Assembly: GCF_009647605.1 (NCBI RefSeq)
Contig: NZ_WJIF01000002.1
Span: 124,001 to 188,000, forward strand
DNA: 64,000 nt
Reading direction: 5' to 3'
Origin: Agromyces agglutinans
GTDB taxonomy: Bacteria; Actinomycetota; Actinomycetes; Actinomycetales; Microbacteriaceae
Shown: piece after piece, positions 36,963-45,697 of the stretch
Numbering within the stretch: position 1 is the first letter of the stretch
How the letters are laid out: each line of letters starts with the position of its first letter
The notes under the pieces: generated by a model
Databases searched by the model: none
Told to the model about the DNA's origin: nothing
The model's input: the letters and a program-made list of their open reading frames with translations, nothing else
Program-made: the position numbers and the translations under genes

Positions 36963-37553
36963 GTGGCCGATGCCCGTGGCAGCGCCGTGGAGCGTGCGCA
37001 GTACTGGGTCGTTCCCGTCGTGCGCGGTGCGCTCGCGCTCGTGCCCTCGATCGTGATCACGTTCTTGCAGATCCACTCGACCGCGCTGGGCCAGTCGGTC
37101 TTCGGCGTCTGGGCGCTCGTCGCCGGTGCGGTGGTCGGCGCGCTCACGCTGCGCACGGTCGACGACCGGGTCACCCGCTCGCTGTTCGCGACGCAGGGCG
37201 CGCTCACGGCCGCGGCGGGCCTGCTCGCCCTCATCGTGACGCCGAACCTCGGATTCCTCGTCGTGCTGCTCAGCTCGTGGGCCGCGATCACCGGCATCCT
37301 CGAGATCTTCGCGGGCCTGCGCGCCCGCGGGCGCAGCCAGGCGGCCCGAGACTGGCTCATCGTCGGCGGGGCGACCGCGCTCGCCGCGATCGCGTTCCTC
37401 GTCTTCCCGTTCGACCCCGTGAGCATCGTCGGACTCCTCGGCGCCTACCTCGTCGTCATCGGCGTGCTGCTCGAGATCGGCGGCTTCTCCCTCAAGTGGG
37501 CCGGCCGCGCCGCCGTGGCCGGGCCCGAGGCATCCCGATCGGAGCAGTCGTGA
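36963..37553 (+). CDS. HdeD-like DUF308 membrane protein
   Basis: A 196-residue protein with about six transmembrane helices arranged as repeated hairpins: VVRGALALVPSIVITFL, GVWALVAGAVVGALTL, FLVVLLSSWAAITGILEIFAG, WLIVGGATALAAIAFLVFPF and LLGAYLVVIGVLLEIGGF. This is the HdeD/DUF308 pattern, of uncertain biochemical role. GTG 36963 follows AAAGAGG. A TAGGAT element near 36928 could be its -10. Overlaps the next start (GTGA). Confidence 0.8.
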   Translation: MADARGSAVERAQYWVVPVVRGALALVPSIVITFLQIHSTALGQSVFGVWALVAGAVVGALTLRTVDDRVTRSLFATQGALTAAAGLLALIVTPNLGFLVVLLSSWAAITGILEIFAGLRARGRSQAARDWLIVGGATALAAIAFLVFPFDPVSIVGLLGAYLVVIGVLLEIGGFSLKWAGRAAVAGPEASRSEQS

Positions 37554-37855
37554 CCCAGCAGCCCGGTGGCCCCTACCAGCCGAGTCGGCGCGAGGTGCTG
37601 CGCCCAGCCGAGTACGTCGGCGGCGCCGCGATCGCGGCGATCTTCGTCGGCGTGATCACGCTCGCGGGCACGCGCGACTGGACGATCACGCTCATCGGCG
37701 CCGGCGCGGTGTTCATCGTCGTGCTCGTCGTGCTCGCGCTGCTGCAGATGGCCGTGAAGCCGGATGCCTCGGAGCGCGCGGAACTCGACCAGGCCGAGGC
37801 CGAACGACCCGAGCGCCTCGAGCCGCGCGACCCCGACACCCCGCCGGTCGAGTAG
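37550..37855 (+). CDS. small hypothetical two-helix membrane protein
   Basis: A 101-residue protein with two transmembrane segments (YVGGAAIAAIFVGVITLAG and ITLIGAGAVFIVVLVVLALL) and an acidic, Glu/Pro-rich cytoplasmic tail. The start GTG overlaps the stop of the DUF308 gene, so the two are coupled. The last five codons and the TAG stop lie inside a REP-like inverted repeat, so the C-terminus has probably been remodelled by the element. Confidence 0.7.
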   Translation: MTQQPGGPYQPSRREVLRPAEYVGGAAIAAIFVGVITLAGTRDWTITLIGAGAVFIVVLVVLALLQMAVKPDASERAELDQAEAERPERLEPRDPDTPPVE

Positions 37856-37926
37856 GCGCGCCAGCGCCGTATCGAGACCCGGTGACGTGGTCTCGATACG
37901 CTCCTTCGTCGCTCCTCGACCGGCGG
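37841..37926. repeat. REP-like large inverted repeat between convergent genes
   Basis: The left arm (37841-37879) begins CCGCCGGTCGAG and ends CGTATCGAGACC. The right arm (37889-37926) begins GGTCTCGATACG and ends CTCGACCGGCGG. Arms are perfect at both ends and degenerate in the middle, with a 9-nt loop. The TAG at 37853-37855 terminates the upstream gene. It may also act as a bidirectional terminator with purB. Confidence 0.85.
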
Positions 37927-37935
37927 TACGCCGGG

Positions 37936-39315
37936 TCAGAGCCGGTCGACGAGCTCGTCGGCGAGGCCGACGTAGGTCGGCGGGGTGAGCGCGAGCAGGC
38001 GCTGCTTCGCCTCGTCGCCGATCTCGAGGCCGCCGACGAACTCCGCCAGCTCGGCCGCGCCGACGCGCTTGCCGCGGGTCAGCTCCTTGAGCAGGGCGTA
38101 GGGGTCGCTGATGGTCGAACGGCCGGCCACGACCTCGGCGCGGATCACGGTCTGGATCGCCTCGCCCAGCACCTCCCAGTTGTGGTCGAGGTCGTCGAGC
38201 AGCAACGCCCGATCGAGGTCGATCTCGCCGAGGCCGCGCTGGATGTTGTCGAGCGCGAGCAGCGAGTGACCGAAGCCGACGCCGATGTTGCGCTGCGCGC
38301 TCGAATCGGTGAGGTCGCGCTGGAGCCGCGAGGTGACGAGCGTCGCCGCGAGCGAGTCGAGCACCGCGCTCGAGAGCTCGAGATTGGCTTCGGCGTTCTC
38401 GAAGCGGATCGGGTTGACCTTGTGCGGCATGGTCGACGAGCCCGTCGCGCCGGCCGCCGGGATCTGACGGAAGTACCCGAGCGAGATGTAGGTCCAGATG
38501 TCGGTCGCGAGGTTGTGCAGCACGCGGTTGGCGTGCGAGACCCGGCCGTAGAGTTCGGCCTGCCAGTCGTGCGACTCGATCTGGGTCGTGAGCGGGTTCC
38601 AGCTCAGGCCGAGCGACTCGACGAACTCCTGCGAGACCTGCGGCCACGAGACATCCGGTGCCGCGACGACGTGCGCCGAGAAGGTGCCGGTCGCACCCGA
38701 GAACTTGCCGAGGTACTCGGTCTGCTCGACCTGCGCGACGATGCGGCCGAGGCGGTGCGCGAAGACCGCGAGCTCCTTGCCCATGGTCGACGGCGTCGCC
38801 GGCTGCCCGTGCGTGCGCGAGAGCATCGCGGCGTCGCGGTGCTCGCGGGCCATCGCGGTGAGCGTCTCGATGACCGAGCGGAGCTTGGGCAGCCACACGC
38901 GCTCGACCGCGTCGCGCACGGTGATCGCGTACGAGAGGTTGTTGATGTCCTCGCTGGTGCACGCGAAGTGGGTGAGCTCGGCGACGGCGTCGAGCCCGAG
39001 CGTCGAGAGGCGGCGGCGCACGTAGTACTCGACGGCCTTCACGTCGTGCCGGGTCGTCGCCTCGAGGGTCGCGAGCTCGTCGATGTCGGCCTGGCCGAAG
39101 TCCGTGACGACCTGGCGCAGCGCGGCCTTCTGGGAGTCGTCGAGCGCAGCGGTGCCGAAGAATCCGCGGTCGGTCTGGGCGATCAGCCACTCGACCTCGA
39201 CGTGCACGCGGGCGCGGTTGAGGCCCGCCTCCGACAGGTACTCCCCCAGGTCGCCGACCGCGCTGCGGTAGCGGCCATCGAGCGGGCTGAGCGGCTGAGC
39301 AGGCAGCGACATCAT
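37936..39315 (-). CDS. purB: adenylosuccinate lyase
   Basis: A 459-residue fumarase/aspartase-superfamily enzyme. LSPLDGRYRSAVGDLGEYLS marks the N-terminus; HFACTSEDINNLSYAI and SRTHGQPATPSTMGKEL are active-site regions; GSSTMPHKVNPIRFENAEAN is the signature loop. It cleaves adenylosuccinate and SAICAR in purine synthesis. ATG 39315 follows AAGGA and overlaps the stop of the phosphatase gene, so the two are co-translated. Confidence 0.96.
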   Translation of the reverse strand: MMSLPAQPLSPLDGRYRSAVGDLGEYLSEAGLNRARVHVEVEWLIAQTDRGFFGTAALDDSQKAALRQVVTDFGQADIDELATLEATTRHDVKAVEYYVRRRLSTLGLDAVAELTHFACTSEDINNLSYAITVRDAVERVWLPKLRSVIETLTAMAREHRDAAMLSRTHGQPATPSTMGKELAVFAHRLGRIVAQVEQTEYLGKFSGATGTFSAHVVAAPDVSWPQVSQEFVESLGLSWNPLTTQIESHDWQAELYGRVSHANRVLHNLATDIWTYISLGYFRQIPAAGATGSSTMPHKVNPIRFENAEANLELSSAVLDSLAATLVTSRLQRDLTDSSAQRNIGVGFGHSLLALDNIQRGLGEIDLDRALLLDDLDHNWEVLGEAIQTVIRAEVVAGRSTISDPYALLKELTRGKRVGAAELAEFVGGLEIGDEAKQRLLALTPPTYVGLADELVDRL

Positions 39316-39839
39316 CGGATTCCTTGTCTGAGAGCGGGGGCGAGTTGCCGGAAGAGCGACTGAGTCGACCGCTCTATCATCCCAAGAACTCGATCGAAGG
39401 TTTCCGCGTCGGAGTAGTAGGGGTCGGGAACGTCCTGCAACGGCGCCAGATCCGAGTCGAACTCGAGCAGCAGGCGCACCTTGTGCTGGTCGACCGCCGA
39501 GCGCGCCCAGTTGCGCAGGATCCGGGCCTGGCCGCGGTCGAAGGCGACGACGAGGTCGAGCTCGCGGAACGTCGCCGGATCGAACTGCCGCGCTCGATGC
39601 TTGCTGCCGTCGTAGCCCGCGCGCTCGAGCGCGTCGATGGTGCGCCGGTCGGCCTGCTCGCCGACGTGCCAGTCGCCGGTCGCGGCAGACTCGATCGCGA
39701 GGGCGCCGTCGAGCCCTGCGCGCTCGGCGAGGGTGCGCAGCACGACCTCGGCCATCGGCGACCGGCAGATGTTGCCGGTGCAGACGAACGACACTCGGAA
39801 GGGCTCCGCAGCGGCCCCCGCGGGTTCCGCTCGCGTCAT
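39312..39839 (-). CDS. low-molecular-weight protein tyrosine phosphatase
   Basis: A 175-residue LMW-PTP with the P-loop VCTGNICRSPMAE (Cys and Arg of CX5R present), RRTIDALERAGYDGSKHRAR, and the general-acid loop VPDPYYSDAETFDRVLGMIE. It would dephosphorylate protein tyrosine or, in some relatives, arsenate or arginine phosphate. CACAAT (minus strand, 39847-39852) lies 7 nt upstream of ATG 39839, so the transcript is probably leaderless; 39848 is an alternative start. Confidence 0.92.
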   Translation of the reverse strand: MTRAEPAGAAAEPFRVSFVCTGNICRSPMAEVVLRTLAERAGLDGALAIESAATGDWHVGEQADRRTIDALERAGYDGSKHRARQFDPATFRELDLVVAFDRGQARILRNWARSAVDQHKVRLLLEFDSDLAPLQDVPDPYYSDAETFDRVLGMIERSTQSLFRQLAPALRQGIR

Positions 39840-39938
39840 GGGTCCCATTGTGGAGGAGATCCCCCGGTCGCGCAGTACCCCATCCGGGAACACCCGCCGC
39901 CGACCCTGGAACACCCGCCGTCCAGTGATGACGTTCCA

Positions 39939-39993
39939 CGCCGAGTGATGACGTTTCGAGAGCTCGCCGGCGACGTTCCGTCATCACTCGGCG
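39939..39993. repeat. inverted repeat (15-bp perfect arms) plus short direct repeats
   Basis: CGCCGAGTGATGACG (39939-39953) and CGTCATCACTCGGCG (39979-39993) flank 25 nt. AGTGATGACGTT occurs directly at 39924 and 39945, and GGAACACCCGCCG occurs twice just upstream (about 39887 and 39908). It lies between the divergent phosphatase and kinase genes, so it is not a terminator; it may be a REP-like element or regulatory array. Confidence 0.75.
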
Positions 39994-40050
39994 GGGCACG
40001 GTCGGGCGGGGGCGGGCATGGTTGGGTGGCGACCGCGGTACGGTGGCGCG

Positions 40051-40992
40051 ATGAGTCGCGAGGTCCACGACGGAACGGATGCCCCGCCCGCCGACGTGCA
40101 CGTCGATGCCGAGCTCGTCCGCAGGCTCGTCGAGGCGCAGCATCCGGATCTCGCCGGCCGCGTCGAGCTGGTCGCGAGCGGCTGGGACAACGCGATCCTC
40201 CGCCTCGGCTCCCGCCACGCGGTGCGGATGCCGCGACGCGCGCTCGGCGCCCAGCTCGCGGCCGGGGAGCAGCGCTGGCTGCCCGAGCTCGCGCCGCGGC
40301 TGCCCGTCGCAATCCCGGTGCCGGTCCGCACCGGAGCGCCGGCCTTCGGCTACCCCTATCCGTGGAGCATCGTGCCGTGGTTCGACGGCGCGGACGCGGC
40401 ATCCGTCGACCGGGCGTCGCGCGCAGCGGCGGCGGCCGCGCTCGCGGGATTCGTGGTGGCGCTCGGTGATCCCGCGCCGGCGGAGGCGCCCGAGAACCGG
40501 TTCCCGGGCATTCCGCTCGCCGAGCGGGATGCGCTCACGCGCGAGGGGCTGGCGTCGGCCGCGCTCGCCGAGGCGTTCGCGCCCGCCGACCGCGCCGACC
40601 TCGTCGCCGCCTGGGATGCCGCGCTCCGGGCGCCAGCGTACGACGGCTCCCCCGTGTGGGTGCACGGCGACCTGCATCCCGCGAACCTCCTCCTCGACGA
40701 GCGCGCGGCGCTCGCCGCGGTGCTCGACTTCGGCGACCTCACCTCGGGCGACTCGGCGACCGACCTCGCGACCGCGTGGCTCACGTTCGATCACGTCGGC
40801 CGGGCGGCGTTCCGCGCGACGGTGGATGCCTCGGGCCGGGCGGATGCCGCGACCTGGACGCGTGCGCGAGGATGGGCGATCGCGCTGGGGGTGGCCATGG
40901 TGTCGTCCGTCGGCGTCCAGGGCCGGATCGGGCGGACCGGGTTCGAGGCGCTGCGCGAGGTGCTGGCCGACGCGGCGCTCGAGCGCGGCTGA
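40051..40992 (+). CDS. aminoglycoside phosphotransferase (APH) family protein
   Basis: This 313-residue kinase-fold protein has a glycine/Asn-rich nucleotide loop (LVASGWDNAILRLGSRHAVRM), the catalytic loop VHGDLHPANLLLD and the Mg2+ motif LDFGDLTSGDSATDLA. The family includes antibiotic and small-molecule kinases, and the substrate cannot be predicted. TACGGT (40039-40044) is 6 nt before ATG 40051, so the start is leaderless. Confidence 0.88.
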   Translation: MSREVHDGTDAPPADVHVDAELVRRLVEAQHPDLAGRVELVASGWDNAILRLGSRHAVRMPRRALGAQLAAGEQRWLPELAPRLPVAIPVPVRTGAPAFGYPYPWSIVPWFDGADAASVDRASRAAAAAALAGFVVALGDPAPAEAPENRFPGIPLAERDALTREGLASAALAEAFAPADRADLVAAWDAALRAPAYDGSPVWVHGDLHPANLLLDERAALAAVLDFGDLTSGDSATDLATAWLTFDHVGRAAFRATVDASGRADAATWTRARGWAIALGVAMVSSVGVQGRIGRTGFEALREVLADAALERG

Positions 40993-41115
40993 GGCGGGCC
41001 CGGCCACGCGTCCGCGCACCGCGTCCGCTCCTCCACAGGTGGTGGATCGGGCACATCGTCCGACCGCGTCGGCATGCGGCGCGAGTCGCGTTCGCGCCCG
41101 CGGCATCCTCGTCCC

Positions 41116-41436
41116 ATGCACGACCTCGCGACCACCAGGGCACCGTACGGAGGGCCGCCCGTCGACGCCACGGCACGACTGGAGGCCGCAGAGGCCGGGC
41201 TCGCGCGCCTCGCACGGTTCGCCGAGGGCCTGCGCGAGTTCGCGTCGGCGCTCGGCGTCGACTCATGTGCCGGGCACAGCTGGAGCGGCGACGCTGCCGA
41301 CCGCTACGCCGAGGCGTACCAGCGACTCGTCGCCGATGTCTCCGCCTCGGCCGGCTGGGCCGAGCAGGCCCGCGACGCGCTCGAGCGACAGGTCGCGCGC
41401 CTGCGCGCTTCGGTCCCCATGAGCGGGCGCGGCTGA
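41116..41436 (+). CDS. WXG100-like small helical protein
   Basis: A 106-residue protein predicted to be two helices joined by a turn: helix 1 about residues 16-45 (TARLEAAEAGLARLARFAEG), then HSWSGDAADRYAEAYQRLV with a W-S-G turn as in WXG100 proteins, then helix 2. Such proteins are often secreted by, or partner with, type VII secretion substrates. No EccC/ESX machinery is in the window. Overlaps the next gene by TGATG, implying a functional pair. Confidence 0.6.
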   Translation: MHDLATTRAPYGGPPVDATARLEAAEAGLARLARFAEGLREFASALGVDSCAGHSWSGDAADRYAEAYQRLVADVSASAGWAEQARDALERQVARLRASVPMSGRG

Positions 41437-42887
41437 TGTCCGACGAGCTCACGGTCACGACCGGAGCCACGACGCGCGTCGTCCTCGGCGACCTCTGGCA
41501 GGAGGCCGCTCGGCTCGGTGCGGCCGAGGCGATGTGCGCCGATTGGGAGCGACGGCGGGTCGACCTCGAGCGCGATCTCGAGCGCGACGAGGTGATCGCC
41601 GACGGTGTCGGGCGGTGGAACGTCGACGGGCCGACGTTCGCGCTCCGCCAGGCGGGTGCGGCCCTTCGGTCGGTGCATGAGGATTCGGTGCGCCTGCGTT
41701 CGGCGCTCGACGGCGCGGCGGTCGCCTACGGCGACGTCGAGCGGTCGCTGGCCGCGATGTGGGACCTCGGCACCCGGCTGAGCGGTCATCTGCTCGGCGA
41801 GCAGGACACCCCGATGACCCGTGTCGGGTTGGCGACTCTCGGTGGTCTCGTGGTGCCGCTGGCCATCGTCGGCGCGCACACCGGCTGGTGGGATCCCGAG
41901 GCAGCCGGCAAGCGCATCCTCGCCGATCCCGCGTTCGTCGAGCTCGTCCGAGCCGCCGGCGGGGTGATCGACGAGGCGGTGATGCTGCGGCTCGGCGTGC
42001 CGCTGGCGCTGGCGCTCCCGATCGGGCGGGCCATCGGCACCTCCGAGAACGCAACGCTCCTCGTCGGCATCGCGGCGGGTCTCGGCATCCTCGGCAACCG
42101 GGCGCTCGTCGAGACGCCGGTCACGGTCACGCGCGCACCGGCACCGAAGCCCGAACGGATGCCGCCGCCGGCCGGAGTCGGCGAGCTCGCCCGACGCATC
42201 CCGAGCCCCGACCCGGGCGAGCCGCAGGTGCTCGTCGAGCGCTACGAGGTCGACGGCGAACGGCGGTTCATCGTCTACATCGCCGGCACCGAGTCTTGGT
42301 CGCCGGTGCCGGGCGACGCCGTCATCGACCTGACGAGCGATGTGCACGGGGTCGCCGACGACTCCCACCTCGGGGGCGAGGGCGCCGAAGGGTCCGCGAG
42401 CGCGGCCGAACGCGCCGTGCGCCAGGCGCTCACGGCAGCCGGCGCACAGCCCGGCGACGCCATCCTGCCGGTCGGCTACTCGGCGGGCGGCATCGCGGCG
42501 GCCGACCTGGCGGCCTCCCCCGACCTCGCCGTCCCCCTCGCGGTCACGTTCGGCTCCCCGAGCTCGGCCGTCCACACGGGCGAGGTGGCGCTGCTCTCGG
42601 TCGAGCACCTCGAAGACCCGGTTCCGGCCACGGGCGGCGCCTCGCACGCCTCACCGGGGCTCACGACGGTGGGGCGCGTGGCGCTCGGCGATGCGGCGAA
42701 GGAGGACCCCTTCGCCGCGCATGCGCTCGAGCTCTACCGCGAGACGGCAGCGATGATGGACGGATCCGAGGATCCCACGATCCTCGCGTTCGAGGAGCGC
42801 ATCCGCGACTTCACGGGCGGCGAGACGGGCGAGCTCACGCGATGGGTCGCGACCCGCGAGGTCAGTCCTTCGACGGACGGACGATGA
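41436..42887 (+). CDS. alpha/beta hydrolase with N-terminal helical domain
   Basis: A 483-residue protein. Residues about 1-120 are helical and heptad-like (CADWERRRVDLERDLERDEV, SLAAMWDLGTRLSGHLL). Residues about 125-215 contain hydrophobic helices, and residues about 240-483 form an alpha/beta hydrolase with GYSAGG (nucleophile Ser349) and a preceding YIAGTESWSPVPGD strand. The lipase-like C-terminus attached to a helical head, behind a WXG-like gene, suggests an exported or cell-envelope enzyme; this is inference. Its 3' end overlaps the convergent gene by 26 bp. Confidence 0.65.
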   Translation: MSDELTVTTGATTRVVLGDLWQEAARLGAAEAMCADWERRRVDLERDLERDEVIADGVGRWNVDGPTFALRQAGAALRSVHEDSVRLRSALDGAAVAYGDVERSLAAMWDLGTRLSGHLLGEQDTPMTRVGLATLGGLVVPLAIVGAHTGWWDPEAAGKRILADPAFVELVRAAGGVIDEAVMLRLGVPLALALPIGRAIGTSENATLLVGIAAGLGILGNRALVETPVTVTRAPAPKPERMPPPAGVGELARRIPSPDPGEPQVLVERYEVDGERRFIVYIAGTESWSPVPGDAVIDLTSDVHGVADDSHLGGEGAEGSASAAERAVRQALTAAGAQPGDAILPVGYSAGGIAAADLAASPDLAVPLAVTFGSPSSAVHTGEVALLSVEHLEDPVPATGGASHASPGLTTVGRVALGDAAKEDPFAAHALELYRETAAMMDGSEDPTILAFEERIRDFTGGETGELTRWVATREVSPSTDGR

Positions 42888-43245
42888 GCCCGATCAGCCA
42901 GCTGAAGAGGCCCAGCACGAGCGCGCCGAGGACGCCCCACCAGAAGCTCTCGACCCGCAGGCCGAAGCCCATCAGGTCGGAGATCCAGTCGACGAGCAGC
43001 AGCAGGAGCCCGTTGACGATGAAGGAGATGAGTCCGAGCGTGATGACGTAGATGGGGAACGCCACGATCCGGATGAACGTGCCGACGATCGCGTTCACGA
43101 GTCCGAAGATGAACGCGACGAGCAGGTAGGTGAGCACCGTGGCGACGGGAGTGTCCTCCCACGGCACGACGGTGACGCCGGAGACGAGCAAAGTCGTCAG
43201 CCAGAGCGCGACGGCGACGACCACGACCTTCACGATGAACCGCAT
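42862..43245 (-). CDS. Phage_holin_4_2-type membrane protein
   Basis: A 127-residue protein with four transmembrane helices: [59 protein letters not shown] and [20 protein letters not shown]. The pattern, including [22 protein letters not shown], matches the small family named phage holin 4_2, found on bacterial chromosomes without phages. No phage genes are near, so the holin name should not be read as prophage. ATG 43245 is preceded by no strong RBS. Confidence 0.82.
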   Translation of the reverse strand: MRFIVKVVVVAVALWLTTLLVSGVTVVPWEDTPVATVLTYLLVAFIFGLVNAIVGTFIRIVAFPIYVITLGLISFIVNGLLLLLVDWISDLMGFGLRVESFWWGVLGALVLGLFSWLIGLIVRPSKD

Positions 43246-43297
43246 GCCCCCACTCTGGCAGAGCACGTCGCCGGGAGGACAGAGGGTGCACCGGCGC

Positions 43298-43365
43298 GCC
43301 TCGACACCGAGGCCGCCTCGACACCGATGCCGCTTCGGCGCCGAGGCCGCCTCGACACCGGAGCA
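43298..43365. repeat. four 17-bp tandem repeats upstream of hisC
   Basis: Units beginning GCCTCGACACCGAGGCC at 43298, 43315, 43332 and 43349; unit 3 is diverged and unit 4 ends differently. The last unit ends 16 bp before the hisC -10 at 43382, so the array covers the -35 region and upstream. Confidence 0.8.
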
Positions 43366-43393
43366 CCCCGCGACTCCGGAGTACGGTGGAGGC

Positions 43394-44485
43394 GTGAACG
43401 CATCGGAGCCCACCCCCGTCCGCCTGCGCCCCGAGATCGCCGCGCTGCCGCCGTATCGACAGGGCCGCCCGGCACCCGCCGACGGATTCAAGCTCTCGAG
43501 CAACGAGAACCCGCACGACCCGCTGCCGTCGGTGCGCGATGCGGTCGCCGCGACGGCCGCATCGATCAACCGCTACCCCGACGCCACCGCGCTCGCGCTG
43601 CGCGAGGTGCTCGCCGAGCGCTTCGGCGTGACCGCCGACGAGGTGCTCGTCGGCGCGGGGTCGGTGTCGCTGCTCGCGGCGCTCATCCAGGCCGCCGCGG
43701 GCGCGGGCGACGAGGTCGTCTACTCGTGGCGCTCGTTCGAGGCGTACCCGGGGCTCGTCACGGTGTCGGGCGCGACGAGCGTGCAGGTGCCCAACCGCGC
43801 CGACCACGGCCACGAGCTCGACGACCTGGCCGCTGCCGTCACCGACCGCACCCGCGTCGTGATCGTCTGCTCCCCCAACAACCCGACGGGTGTCATCGTC
43901 ACGGCCGACGAGTTCGACGCCTTCATGGCGAAGGTGCCGTCCGACCGGCTCGTGCTCCTCGACGAGGCGTACGTCGAGTTCGTTCGCGACGGGGCATCCG
44001 TCGACGGTCGCGCGCTCATCGGCCGCCACCCGAACCTCGTGATCCTGCGCACCTTCTCGAAGGCCTACGGACTCGCGGGGCTGCGCGTCGGCTATGCCAT
44101 CGGCCCGGTGCCGATCCTCGACGCGGCCCGCGCGACGCTCGTGCCGCTGAGCGTCACCGCGGCCTCGACCGCTGCCGCGATCGCCTCGCTCGAGCCGGCC
44201 GCCGAGCGCGAGCTGCTCGCGCGCGTCGACGTGATCGTCGAGCGCCGCGACCGCCTCGCCGACGCGCTCCGCGCCGACGGCTGGCCGATCCCGCAGGCGC
44301 AGGGCAACTTCCTCTGGCTGCCGACCGGCGACGCCACGGATCCCACCGCCGAGGCGCTGTGGTCCGCGGGCGTCGTCGCCCGCCCGTTCGCCGGTGACGG
44401 CATCCGGGTGAGCGTCGGCGAGGAGGCATCCGTCGACGCCGTCGTGAACGCGCTGAAGCCACTCGCACCCGGTCGCCCTCTGTAG
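43394..44485 (+). CDS. hisC: histidinol-phosphate / aromatic aminotransferase
   Basis: A 363-residue class I/II PLP aminotransferase: [46 protein letters not shown] and the PLP lysine in [19 protein letters not shown]. It fits HisC, which transaminates histidinol phosphate and often phenylpyruvate. No other his gene is present, so an aromatic-amino-acid role (Pat-like) is possible. TACGGT (43382-43387) sits 6 nt before GTG 43394. Located just before the 2-oxoacid dehydrogenase operon. Confidence 0.85.
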   Translation: MNASEPTPVRLRPEIAALPPYRQGRPAPADGFKLSSNENPHDPLPSVRDAVAATAASINRYPDATALALREVLAERFGVTADEVLVGAGSVSLLAALIQAAAGAGDEVVYSWRSFEAYPGLVTVSGATSVQVPNRADHGHELDDLAAAVTDRTRVVIVCSPNNPTGVIVTADEFDAFMAKVPSDRLVLLDEAYVEFVRDGASVDGRALIGRHPNLVILRTFSKAYGLAGLRVGYAIGPVPILDAARATLVPLSVTAASTAAAIASLEPAAERELLARVDVIVERRDRLADALRADGWPIPQAQGNFLWLPTGDATDPTAEALWSAGVVARPFAGDGIRVSVGEEASVDAVVNALKPLAPGRPL

Positions 44486-44563
44486 CCTTCCGCGAAGCGG
44501 ATTTCGCAGAGGTTGTCGGAGACTCACAAGAAGGGCGCACCTTCGAGCGGGTAGCGTGGAACG

Positions 44564-45697
44564 GTGGCCGCCCTTGAACGAGAATTCTCCGCGCCGACGC
44601 TCCAGCTCCTGACCCACGAGGGTGAGCTGCGTCCGACGCCGGAGGCCGAGCAGTTCCTGCCCGTGATCGAGTCGCTGGCCGACGCCGAGCTCGAGCAGTT
44701 CTACCGCGACATGATGATCTCGCGGCGCATCGACATCGCCGGCGCCAATCTGCAGCGGCAGGGCCAGCTCGCGCTGTGGGTGCCGAGCCACGGCCAGGAG
44801 GCGGCGCAGGTCGGATCCGGGCGGGCCGCACGGCCGCAGGACCACATCTTCCCCTCGTATCGCGAGCACATCGTCGGCATCATCCGAGGCCTCGACCCCG
44901 TGAAGATCCTCTCGCTGCTGCGGGGCGTGACGCTCGGCGGATGGAACCCCGCCGAGAACGGCAACTTCCACCTCTACACGCTCGTCCTGGCGTCGCAGAC
45001 GCTGCACGCGACCGGATACGCGATGGGCCTGGGCTTCGACGGCGCGACGGCGACGGGCGACCCCGAGTCCGATGCGGCCGTGCTCGTCTACCTCGGCGAC
45101 GGCGCCACCTCGCAGGGCGACGCGAGCGAGGCGCTCGTGTTCGCGGCGAGCTACCGGACGCCGCAGGTCTTCCTCGTGCAGAACAACCAGTGGGCGATCT
45201 CGGTGCCCGTGTCGCGCCAGTCGCCGAGCCCGATCGCCAACCGCGGGTACGGCTTCGGCATGCCCGGCGTGCGCATCGACGGCAACGACGTGCTCGTCAG
45301 CTACGCGGTCAGCCGCACCGCGCTCGAAGAGGCTCGCTCGGGACTCGGTCCGAGCTACATCGAAGCGGTGACGTACCGCATGGGGGCGCACACGACCGCC
45401 GACGACCCGACGAAGTACCGCACCCAAGACGAGGTCGACTACTGGGCGCAGCGCGACCCGATCACCAGGTATCGCACGTGGCTCGAGGGCCGCGGTGCGT
45501 CGGCCGCCTTCTTCGACGAGGTCGACGTCGAGGCGCAGGACGCGGCATCCGATGTTCGTCGCCGTGCCCTCGATCTCGGCGCGCCCACCCGTGAGGCGAT
45601 CTTCGAGCACGTCTACTCGGACCCGCATCCGCTGATGCGCGACCAGTACGCCTGGCTCGACCGGTTCGAGCGCAGCCTCGACGGAGGCGACGCATGA
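44564..45697 (+). CDS. 2-oxoacid dehydrogenase E1 component, alpha subunit
   Basis: A 377-residue thiamine-diphosphate E1 alpha subunit. The TPP-binding motif runs from VLVYLGDGATSQGDASEALV to QVFLVQNNQWA. HGQEAAQVGSGRA and FPSYREHIVGIIRG precede it, and YIEAVTYRMGAHTTADDPTK is the phosphorylation-loop region. With E1 beta and E2 it oxidatively decarboxylates pyruvate or branched-chain 2-oxoacids; sequence by eye does not separate the two. TAGCGT (44552-44557) is 6 nt before GTG 44564. No E3 gene is in the window. Confidence 0.92.
   Translation: MAALEREFSAPTLQLLTHEGELRPTPEAEQFLPVIESLADAELEQFYRDMMISRRIDIAGANLQRQGQLALWVPSHGQEAAQVGSGRAARPQDHIFPSYREHIVGIIRGLDPVKILSLLRGVTLGGWNPAENGNFHLYTLVLASQTLHATGYAMGLGFDGATATGDPESDAAVLVYLGDGATSQGDASEALVFAASYRTPQVFLVQNNQWAISVPVSRQSPSPIANRGYGFGMPGVRIDGNDVLVSYAVSRTALEEARSGLGPSYIEAVTYRMGAHTTADDPTKYRTQDEVDYWAQRDPITRYRTWLEGRGASAAFFDEVDVEAQDAASDVRRRALDLGAPTREAIFEHVYSDPHPLMRDQYAWLDRFERSLDGGDA

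Noticed and set aside
37936..41121. 1061-codon minus-strand frame extending purB upstream
   Set aside because: Upstream part is the shadow of the phosphatase and APH-type genes; the ATG 39315 with RBS and stop-start overlap marks the true purB start.
42862..43245. Prophage remnant because of a holin-type protein
   Set aside because: Phage_holin_4_2 proteins are common chromosomal membrane proteins, and no lysin, integrase, capsid or tail gene is nearby.
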